Source: Planctomycetota bacterium (GTDB taxonomy: Bacteria > Planctomycetota > Phycisphaerae > Phycisphaerales > UBA1924). Taken from it: 5,547 nucleotides of DNA. The notes beneath the pieces were generated by a model, which saw only the letters and a program-made list of their open reading frames with translations, ran no database searches and was not told where the DNA came from. Position 1 is the first letter of the stretch. Each line of letters opens with the position of its first letter. The stretch spans positions 1-5,547 of the forward strand of contig JAFLCM010000185.1 in the NCBI GenBank assembly GCA_017303565.1, in the 5' to 3' direction. A program made the translations under genes and the position numbers. Positions 1-5,547 of the stretch are shown here, one piece after another.

Positions 1-1691
1 CGATCCCGCCACAGGCGGGCGCTCCGCAAGCGCCGAGCACCACCGCCGCACCGGCGTCCGATCCGCTGCCCGAGCCGCTGGCGCTCGGCTCGAACGCGTT
101 CGTGATCAGCGGGGCGCGCACGGGCGTCCCCGGCGGGCCGGCGATCCTCGCGAACGACATGCACCTGCCGCTGAAGGTGCCGGCGGTGTGGCACCGCTGC
201 CGTCTCTTGTGGACGGGCGGGCGCGTCGAGGGCCTCTCGCTCCCGGGCGTGCCGATGATCGTCGCGGGCACGAACGGGAGCGTGGCGTGGGGATTCACCA
301 ACGTCGAGGGCGACTTCGAGGACTGGGTGCTCGTCGAGACCGATCCAACGAACCCGGAACGCTACGTGGTCGCGCCGGGAGAGACGGAGGAGTTCGGGCG
401 TCTGGTGGAGCAGATCGACCTGCGCGACGGGTCGTTCCAGCGCCTGGAGATGCGCACCACGCGATGGGGGCCGGTGTCGCGCACCGACGCGCTGGGACGC
501 CCGTTGGTCGCCCGCTGGATCGCGCACGACACCGACCGGACGAACCTAAACATCCTCGACATGGCGACGGCGACGACGATCGAGCGCGCGGTCGACGTCG
601 CGGCGTCGTGGTGCGGCCCGCCGCAGAATGTGATGATCGCCGCCGCCTCGGGGCGGATCGCGTGGGTGGTGTCGGGCTCGGTCCCGGTGCGGGAGGGCTT
701 CGACGGCTCGTTCCCGGTGTCGTGGGCCACGCCGGGCGTGGGTTGGAAGGGCTGGCTCGACGAGGCGCAGCGCCCGAGGGTGATCGACCCGGCGTCGGGG
801 TTCCTCGTGACGGCGAACAACCGCACGCTCGCGCCGGAGAAGGCCCGCGCGTTCGGGCGCGCCTGGGCCAACCCCTCGCGGGCGGCGCGGACCGCCGCGC
901 TGCTCTCGACGGCGTCACCGCTGACCGAGCGCGACCTTCTCAAGATCCAGCTCGACACCGAGCGCGGGCAGATGGCCCCTTACCGCGACCTCGCGAAGAA
1001 GGCGTGCGCCGGGCTGAAAGACGCGGGTGACCGGGAGAAGGCGAGAGAGGCGCTGGATTCCTGGAACGGCACGGCGGACGCCGACCAGCGGGGCTTCGCG
1101 CTGCTGAGGCAGTTCAGGGCCGCGCTGCGGAACAAGGCGTTCGCGGCGCTCATCGAGCCGTGCGTGCGCCTGGACCCGAAGTTCCGCTACTCGTGGTTCA
1201 ACGACGAGGAGCCGCTGCGGCGGCTCCTCGAGGAGCGCCCGGCCCGCCTGCTGCCCCCCGGAGCGAAGGACTGGGACGAGGTGTGCGTGGCGGCGCTCGA
1301 AGACGCGGTCGAGGCGCTGAAGACCAAGGGCCCCCGCCGCGGGCTGGACACCACGTGGGGCGAGGTCAACCGCGCCGGCATCGAGCACCCGCTGTACGCG
1401 GCGCTGAAGTGGCTTCCGGGCCTCGACGCCGCGATCAACATGCCCCGCGACCCGTTGCCCGGCGACGGGTTGAGCGTGCGGGCTCAGACGGCGGAGTTCG
1501 GCGCCAGCCAGCGCCTCGTCGTCGCGCCAGGACGCGAGGAGGCCGGCGTCTGCCAACTGCCCTGCGGCAACAGCGGGCACCCGCTCAGCCCCCACTACCG
1601 AGATCAGCAGGCGGCCTGGGTCAACGGCGACCCGGCGCCCCTCTCGCCCGGCCCCGACCGCTCGCTGCTGGTGCTCGAGCCCGAGCGGTAG
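1..1691 (+). CDS. Penicillin acylase family protein (Ntn-hydrolase), 3' part with complete beta chain
   Basis: Penicillin-acylase-family enzymes hydrolyse amide bonds (beta-lactam side chains, N-acyl homoserine lactones, acylated peptides). They are usually exported and self-cleave into alpha and beta chains; the new N-terminal Ser of the beta chain is the nucleophile. The frame (codons from base 3) is open from the window edge, so the 5' end, with signal peptide and alpha chain, lies outside. About 29 Pro/Ala-rich residues resemble the spacer peptide. Then comes G|SNAF with the predicted catalytic Ser at 90-92, followed by family motifs: LANDMHL, a PGVPMIVAGTNG loop, AWGFTN, TRWGPV, PPQN, SGFLVTANNRTL and, near the end, GNSGHPLSPHY. 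The Asn pair at 816-821 (beta 243-244) lies close to the oxyanion-hole Asn B241 of E. coli penicillin G acylase. The beta chain of 533 residues is a normal length. The first in-frame GTG/ATG-type start, at 102, lies after the nucleophile and cannot be the true start. Family assignment is firm; substrate is unknown. Confidence 0.93.
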   Translation, partial: IPPQAGAPQAPSTTAAPASDPLPEPLALGSNAFVISGARTGVPGGPAILANDMHLPLKVPAVWHRCRLLWTGGRVEGLSLPGVPMIVAGTNGSVAWGFTNVEGDFEDWVLVETDPTNPERYVVAPGETEEFGRLVEQIDLRDGSFQRLEMRTTRWGPVSRTDALGRPLVARWIAHDTDRTNLNILDMATATTIERAVDVAASWCGPPQNVMIAAASGRIAWVVSGSVPVREGFDGSFPVSWATPGVGWKGWLDEAQRPRVIDPASGFLVTANNRTLAPEKARAFGRAWANPSRAARTAALLSTASPLTERDLLKIQLDTERGQMAPYRDLAKKACAGLKDAGDREKAREALDSWNGTADADQRGFALLRQFRAALRNKAFAALIEPCVRLDPKFRYSWFNDEEPLRRLLEERPARLLPPGAKDWDEVCVAALEDAVEALKTKGPRRGLDTTWGEVNRAGIEHPLYAALKWLPGLDAAINMPRDPLPGDGLSVRAQTAEFGASQRLVVAPGREEAGVCQLPCGNSGHPLSPHYRDQQAAWVNGDPAPLSPGPDRSLLVLEPER

Positions 1692-1702
1692 GAGCTCGAG
1701 TG
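1672..1702 (+). terminator. GC-rich hairpin across the acylase stop codon, possible terminator part
   Basis: GCTCGAGC at 1673-1680 can pair with GCTCGAGT at 1694-1701, giving an 8-bp stem that includes one G-U pair. A further U-G pair at 1672/1702 is possible. The loop is 13 nt and includes the TAG stop codon at 1689-1691. No T-tract follows, so this is not a classical intrinsic terminator; a role in 3'-end formation is inferred from its position only. Confidence 0.25.
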
Positions 1703-1703
1703 A

Positions 1704-1805
1704 ACCACAGAGGGCACAGAGAACACGGAGAGAAGACGGGAACCCGATTCAGACTTCTGTCTCCGAACCAGGAAATCTCTCTGCGCTCTCCGTGCCCTCT
1801 GTGGT
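1704..1805. repeat. Imperfect inverted repeat between convergent genes (NHRGHREHGE-type element)
   Basis: The left arm 1704-1733 begins ACCACAGAGGGCAC. The right arm 1776-1805 is its reverse complement at 26 of 30 positions, and all four differences are transitions. A 42-nt centre separates the arms and contains no gene. Read through in one frame the left arm gives NHRGHREHGEK, a peptide I recall as a recurring spurious ORF product in planctomycetes and other environmental bacteria, which points to a dispersed genomic repeat. The element fills most of the 124-bp gap between two convergent genes, so a folded transcript from either strand could help end transcription, although neither flank has a T-tract. 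The inverted arms are directly visible; membership of a dispersed repeat family, MITE-like or otherwise, rests on memory. No target-site duplication is evident next to the arms. Confidence 0.72.
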
Positions 1806-1815
1806 CGAAGTCGCT

Positions 1816-4800
1816 TCACCGATAGCCGCTCTCGTCCCAGGGCTTATCGACGCAGCCGGCGCCGCAGTGGCCGCAACCGGCGCACTGCATGGTCCAGGCC
1901 TGGATGCCGCGACCGGCGCTGGCGTTCTGGAAGAACCACCTGGGGCCGGGCGTCGGAGTCGGCTGCACCTGGGCCATCGTCATCGAGTCGTACAGCCGGC
2001 CGTTGAGCATGACCTGCCTGATCGTCGCGGTGCCGCGGATGTCCTTCGAGGGGTCGGCGGCGAGGATGATGAGGTCGGCGAGCTTGCCCGCCTCGACGGT
2101 GCCGATGTCCTTGTCCAGGCCGATGTAGCGGGCGCCGTTGATGGTGGCGGCGCGGAGGCACTCGAAGTTGGTCATGCCGCCCTGGGCGAGCATCCAGGTC
2201 TCCCAGTGGGCGGCGAGGCCCGCGAGCTGGCCGTGGGCGCCGATGTTGACCCCGATCCCGATGTCGTTGAGGGCCTTGCAGATGCGGGCGAGCGCGAAGT
2301 GGTTGTAGTCCTCGGTGGGGGCCTTGGTGCGGCGGACCGAGCGCGGCTCGACGACGAAGCGGGGCGTGAAGTTCATGAGGCGCTGGTCGCGCCAGACGTC
2401 GGTGGTGTCGTACCAGTAGTTCTCGCCGGAGATGCCGCCGTAGCCCACGCCCATCGTGGGCGTGTAGCCGACGCCCGAGGGCTTCCAGAACTGGGTGACG
2501 TCCTTGTAGATCACCTCGAGGGGAAGCGTGTGCTCGACGCCGGTGTGCCCGTCGGCGACCATGGTGAAGTTGTGGGTGTGGGTGCTGCCGCCCTCGGGGA
2601 CGACCATCATGCCGAGTTCCTTGGCGGCGGCGAGGACCTGCTGACGCTGGTCGCGGCGCGGCTGGTTGTAGCTCTTGACGGTGAAGGCCCCCACCGCCTG
2701 CATGCGCCGCAGGTGGAACCGGGCGTCGTCGAGCGAGTCGATCTCGGCCTTGAACGACCCCGCCGCGCCGTAGAGGATGGTGCCGGTGGAGTAGGTGCGC
2801 GGCGCGACGATCAGCCCGGCCTTCTGCATCTCGCTGGCGGCGAAGATGGTGTTGGTGTCGTTGCTGGGGTCGTGAACGGTGGTGACGCCGAACGCGAGGT
2901 CGGCGTAGCGGCCCCAGTTGGCGCGGGGGATCACGCCGTGCTGCGTGCCCTGCGGCCCGTGGGCGTGGACGTCGACGAAACCGGGCATGACGGTCATGCC
3001 GGTGCAGTCGATGATCACGTCCGCGATCGGGCGGACGTTGGCCACCATGTTCGACTGGTCCGGCACGACGGCGACGATCCGATTGCCCTGCACGATGACG
3101 GTGTGGTTGTCGAGGGCCTCGTCGCCCTTCATCGTGAGCACGCGGGCGTGGACCAGCGCGATCGAGCCGCCCGGCTTCGCCGACGGGTGCTTCCAGCCGA
3201 GGTCGGTGGTGGTCGCGGCGTCGGCGGGCTTCTCCGGGGCCTGCCCCTGCAGGAACGCGAAGGCGTCCTTCACGCTGACGGTCGAGAGCGTCGGCCCGAG
3301 CGACCAGTGGAGCCGCGCGGCGTCGCCCGGGCCGCCGGTCCAGTGCAGGTTCTCGCCCGCGTCCTTGCTGACCTTCGCGAGCGGGAAGGCCGAGGACTTG
3401 GGCCCGATGTCCACGGAGCGCCCGGTGCCGACCATCGGGGTGATGTAGACGTTGAACCGCTCGGTGAAGGCGCACCACTTGCCGTCGTGGCTGACGGCGT
3501 ACTGCGTGGCGTTCTCGCTGACGAAATGGGTGCGCTCCTCGGTGGAGTCGAGGTTCATGCTGATGAGCGAGCGCCGGTCGCGGTCCTTCTCGCTGGCGAC
3601 GGTCATGAGGAACACGCGGTCGTTGTCCGCGCCGAACTGCGGCTGGGTGCCCTTGGTGGTGATGCGCTTCGGGGCCGCGCCGCCCGAGGCGGGCGCCCAG
3701 TACACGCCGGGCTCATCGGACCATGAGGGGTCGGTGATGAACCCGCCGGAGACCTTGCCGAAGACGACCTTCGAGCCGTCGGGCGAAAACGTGGGGTGCA
3801 CGTAGTGCCCCGGCTCGGTGGTGATGACGGTCTCCGCGCCGGTGGCGGCGTCGAGCACGCGGACCTCCGCGAGTTTCTCGTCGTCCCAGGTGGTGAAGGC
3901 GATCTTCGAGCCGTCGCGTGACCAGGCGGGGAAGTGTTCGAGGCGGCCTTCTGCCTTCGTGAGCGGCACGGCCTTGCCGTCGGGCAGGTCGCGGACGTAC
4001 AGGCGGCCCAGCGCTTGGAAGACCACCCTGTCGCCCTTGGGCGAAACCTCGACCCAGCGGAGCACACGCACGGGGAACTCGTCGGGCGCGACCTCGATGG
4101 GGAACCGCAGCGCCTCGTGCACCGTGCGGGTGTCCTTCACGCGGAAGGGGATGACGGTGGCGGCGGCGTCGCTGCCGGGGGTGAAGGCGGCGTCGGCGTC
4201 GATCCTGCGGATCTTGCCCTTGGCGGAGAAGACGATCGACTTGCTGTCGGGGGTCCAGGAGAAGCCGGGGTACACGCCGTGGATCGCCCACGCTTCCTGC
4301 ATGTCGCGTTCGAGCTGGTCGTAGACGGGGCGGACGCGCTGGCTGCTCAGGTCCATGACGAAGAGCGCGGTCTTCTCTCGGATGCGCCGGACGAAGGCGA
4401 GTCGCTTGCCGTCGGGGCTGGGGGTGGGGCGGACCGCGCCGCCGGGGCCGGAGACGAGACGGACGGTCTCACCCTTGGAGAGATCGAGGCGGTCGACGCA
4501 GTAGATCTCGGTGTTGGAGTCTTTGTTGTACTCAAACTCCCCGCCGGGGGTGGCGTCGAGCGAGTAGTACAGGTACTTCCCGTCGGGGGAGAACACCGGC
4601 TCGTTCACGTCCTTCTGCTCGGTGGGACGGGTGGTGAGCTGCAGGCCGTCCATCGACCCGGAGTTGCCGGAGGCGTGGTAGAGCCACATCTCTCCCGCGC
4701 CGAGCGAGCGGCGCGAGGTGAAGTGCTTGCGGGCGACGATGGACGTGCCGTCGGGCGTCCAGTCGGGGTTGCAGACGAGGCGGAACTTCTCCTTGGTGAT

Positions 4801-5262
4801 CCGTTTGGGGTCGGAGCCGTCGGCCCTGATGGTCCAGATGTTGTCGCCGTTGGTGGGCGCGCGGTCGGAGGTGAACGCGATGCGCTGGCCGTCGGGGCTG
4901 AAGCGGGGCTGCATGTCCCACGAGAGGCCGCTGGTCAGCCGCTTGGCCTCTCCGCCGGCGATCGGGATGGTGTAAAGGTCGCCGAGGAAATCGAAGACGA
5001 TGGTGGAGCCGTCGGGCGAGACGTCGAGGTTGATCCAGGTGCCCTCGTCGGTGTCGATGGCGGCCTCGCGCTCGGCGGTCAGGCCTTGAGGATGGTCCAC
5101 GTCCCAGGCGGCGTCCGTGGCCGTTTCCTTCTCGGCGGGCTTGTTCGCCTCGGCGGCGGCCTCGGGAGTCGATCCCTGCCCGAGGGCAAGGGGCGAGTTG
5201 AGCAGCACGGAGGCGAGGGCGAAGGGGCAGAGGACAAGCGGCCCGAGGGCACGGTGGAACAT
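1816..5262 (-). CDS. Exported TolB-like propeller / amidohydrolase fusion protein
   Basis: Complete 1148-residue protein. Residues 1-28 form a Sec-type signal peptide (hydrophobic core about 7-22, likely cleavage after ALG at 28), so it should act in the periplasm or outside the cell. Residues about 70-610 carry ten SPDG-like motifs (S/T at 82, 122, 169, 225, 282, 337, 407, 448, 493, 591), typical of TolB/PD40 beta-propeller blades and enough for one large or two small propellers. An amidohydrolase domain spans about 700-1075: HAH metal motif at H766/H768, Lys863 in VKSYN, H895/H897 in THTHNF, H911 in GVEH, and the closing GTVEAGKLADL at 1054-1064. The usual final metal-site Asp is not obvious; the corresponding region reads NIGAHGQL with H1010. 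A Cys-rich tail (C1127, C1130, C1133, C1137) ends the protein. The two-domain order matches a known family of large secreted amidohydrolases with unknown substrate. The ATG at 5262 is supported by an AGGAG site 7 nt upstream and by the signal peptide that follows. Confidence 0.94.
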   Translation of the reverse strand: MFHRALGPLVLCPFALASVLLNSPLALGQGSTPEAAAEANKPAEKETATDAAWDVDHPQGLTAEREAAIDTDEGTWINLDVSPDGSTIVFDFLGDLYTIPIAGGEAKRLTSGLSWDMQPRFSPDGQRIAFTSDRAPTNGDNIWTIRADGSDPKRITKEKFRLVCNPDWTPDGTSIVARKHFTSRRSLGAGEMWLYHASGNSGSMDGLQLTTRPTEQKDVNEPVFSPDGKYLYYSLDATPGGEFEYNKDSNTEIYCVDRLDLSKGETVRLVSGPGGAVRPTPSPDGKRLAFVRRIREKTALFVMDLSSQRVRPVYDQLERDMQEAWAIHGVYPGFSWTPDSKSIVFSAKGKIRRIDADAAFTPGSDAAATVIPFRVKDTRTVHEALRFPIEVAPDEFPVRVLRWVEVSPKGDRVVFQALGRLYVRDLPDGKAVPLTKAEGRLEHFPAWSRDGSKIAFTTWDDEKLAEVRVLDAATGAETVITTEPGHYVHPTFSPDGSKVVFGKVSGGFITDPSWSDEPGVYWAPASGGAAPKRITTKGTQPQFGADNDRVFLMTVASEKDRDRRSLISMNLDSTEERTHFVSENATQYAVSHDGKWCAFTERFNVYITPMVGTGRSVDIGPKSSAFPLAKVSKDAGENLHWTGGPGDAARLHWSLGPTLSTVSVKDAFAFLQGQAPEKPADAATTTDLGWKHPSAKPGGSIALVHARVLTMKGDEALDNHTVIVQGNRIVAVVPDQSNMVANVRPIADVIIDCTGMTVMPGFVDVHAHGPQGTQHGVIPRANWGRYADLAFGVTTVHDPSNDTNTIFAASEMQKAGLIVAPRTYSTGTILYGAAGSFKAEIDSLDDARFHLRRMQAVGAFTVKSYNQPRRDQRQQVLAAAKELGMMVVPEGGSTHTHNFTMVADGHTGVEHTLPLEVIYKDVTQFWKPSGVGYTPTMGVGYGGISGENYWYDTTDVWRDQRLMNFTPRFVVEPRSVRRTKAPTEDYNHFALARICKALNDIGIGVNIGAHGQLAGLAAHWETWMLAQGGMTNFECLRAATINGARYIGLDKDIGTVEAGKLADLIILAADPSKDIRGTATIRQVMLNGRLYDSMTMAQVQPTPTPGPRWFFQNASAGRGIQAWTMQCAGCGHCGAGCVDKPWDESGYR

Positions 5263-5269
5263 GCGGGAA

Positions 5270-5274
5270 CTCCT
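5270..5274 (-). promoter_or_regulatory. Shine-Dalgarno site of the propeller-amidohydrolase gene
   Basis: On the minus strand AGGAG lies 7 nt upstream of the ATG at 5262. This is optimal spacing and fixes the start, in agreement with the signal peptide that begins there. Confidence 0.75.
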
Positions 5275-5300
5275 GAAGGGGCGAGCGGGGCCCGGGGTTC

Positions 5301-5306
5301 AGTCTA
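5301..5306 (-). promoter_or_regulatory. Possible -10 element for the propeller-amidohydrolase gene
   Basis: The minus strand reads TAGACT, four of six matches to TATAAT, in an otherwise very G+C-rich 101-bp divergent gap. It would give a leader of about 30 nt carrying the AGGAG site. No good -35 hexamer is visible about 17 nt further upstream, so this remains a weak call. Confidence 0.28.
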
Positions 5307-5350
5307 CCGGGAGAGGGCGGGATCGCCGCGACCTGTCCGCGGATCGCGGG

Positions 5351-5356
5351 TACAAC
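5351..5356 (+). promoter_or_regulatory. Possible -10 element of a leaderless transcript for the GNAT gene
   Basis: TACAAC matches TATAAT at four of six positions and ends 7 nt before the ATG at 5364, which would put the transcription start at or next to the start codon. No Shine-Dalgarno sequence precedes that ATG. The candidate -35 (GCGACC at 5328-5333) is poor. Inferred from position and composition only. Confidence 0.3.
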
Positions 5357-5363
5357 GCTGACC

Positions 5364-5547
5364 ATGACCACACCCGCCCCGGTCAGACTGGACGCGTTCG
5401 ACGCCGCCCGCGACAGCGACTCGGTGGCGCGGCTGATGTCGATCGCGTTCGCGGGCCCGCGCGACCGGATCGTGCAGTACGTGAGCGCCGTGGGAGACGA
5501 GAAGATCCGGACGGTGAGGTTGAACCCGGGCGATGCGCACGCCTCGG
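5364..5547 (+). CDS. Probable GNAT-family N-acetyltransferase, N-terminal fragment
   Basis: An ATG at 5364 opens a frame that runs off the window edge after 61 codons. The peptide starts MTTPAPVRLDAFDAARDSDS and continues with VARLMSIAFAGP and then VRLNPGDAHAS. A basic/hydrophobic first strand, a D-x-D-containing turn, a helix ending in an aromatic residue (F at 5465) and then a strand is the usual opening of GNAT acyl-CoA-dependent acetyltransferases, including Eis-like proteins. The acetyl-CoA-binding R/Q-x-x-G-x-G/A loop would lie downstream and cannot be seen. There is no signal peptide, so the protein is expected in the cytoplasm. It diverges from the propeller-amidohydrolase gene across 101 bp. 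The frame is open upstream to a TGA at 5274 but offers no better start. The family call rests on a short segment; that it is a real gene is more certain than what it does. Confidence 0.58.
   Translation, partial: MTTPAPVRLDAFDAARDSDSVARLMSIAFAGPRDRIVQYVSAVGDEKIRTVRLNPGDAHAS

Noticed and set aside
295..958. Overlapping minus-strand open frames within the acylase gene
   Set aside because: Arg/Pro/Ser-rich translations without motifs, in a region where the plus-strand frame carries clear penicillin acylase motifs.
1604..1819. Minus-strand frame of 71 codons over the acylase end and the repeat
   Set aside because: It overlaps the acylase 3' end in antisense, and its middle (FSVPSVVH) is the repeat read on the other strand. 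No ribosome binding site was seen and no domain is recognisable.
1160..1825. Plus-strand frame ending in a NHRGHREHGEK-like peptide
   Set aside because: It is out of frame with the acylase over 1160-1691, and its tail is the translated inverted repeat. It is a typical spurious ORF of this repeat class.
1792..3726. 644-codon open frame on the plus strand
   Set aside because: It lies antisense to the propeller-amidohydrolase gene, and its translation is a low-complexity run of Val, Gly, Ala, Asp and Arg typical of high-G+C shadow frames. Its start falls inside the right arm of the inverted repeat.
3934..5361. 475-codon open frame on the plus strand
   Set aside because: It is antisense to the same gene, with the same biased composition and no recognisable domain. 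The minus-strand frame has clear propeller motifs here.
5304..5540. Minus-strand frame of 78 codons at the right edge
   Set aside because: His/Arg-rich composition and no motif; the plus-strand frame from 5364 reads as a plausible GNAT N-terminus over the same bases.
1..5547. CRISPR array, tRNA, rRNA, riboswitch or transposase gene
   Set aside because: No direct repeats with regular spacing, no cloverleaf-like or conserved RNA segments, and no transposase or integrase motifs were seen on either strand.

Overview
The window is G+C-rich chromosomal DNA (roughly two thirds or more G+C by eye). It carries three protein-coding genes, two of them cut by the window edges. Gene style suggests a planctomycete, possibly of the Phycisphaerae: a TolB-propeller/amidohydrolase fusion, a penicillin-acylase-family enzyme, and an intergenic 'NHRGHREHGEK'-type repeat that I recall as common in planctomycetes and other environmental bacteria. 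This placement is an inference from recalled gene styles; no rRNA or marker gene is present to confirm it.

Layout: (1) 1-1691, plus strand, is the 3' part of a penicillin-acylase-family N-terminal-nucleophile hydrolase. It contains the end of the spacer and a complete beta chain starting at the predicted catalytic Ser (codon 90-92). (2) 1692-1815 is a convergent intergenic gap. A GC-rich hairpin overlaps the stop codon of the acylase gene, and most of the rest is a 30-bp imperfect inverted repeat (arms 1704-1733 and 1776-1805). (3) 1816-5262, minus strand, is a complete 1148-residue exported protein: signal peptide, about ten TolB/PD40-type propeller motifs, an amidohydrolase domain and a four-cysteine tail. 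(4) 5263-5363 is a 101-bp divergent promoter region. (5) 5364 to the window end, plus strand, is the first 61 codons of a probable GNAT acetyltransferase whose start looks leaderless.

The first two genes converge and the last two diverge, so there is no operon and no sign that the three act in one pathway. Both large enzymes are hydrolases likely to act outside the cytoplasm on amide-type or other hydrolysable bonds, which would fit scavenging of organic matter, but their substrates cannot be read from the sequence. I found no defence system, mobile-element gene, RNA gene or CRISPR array, and no convincing case for a new multi-gene system. The points most worth a second look are the intergenic inverted repeat, the Cys-rich tail, and the His-containing motif where the amidohydrolase family usually has its last metal-site Asp.
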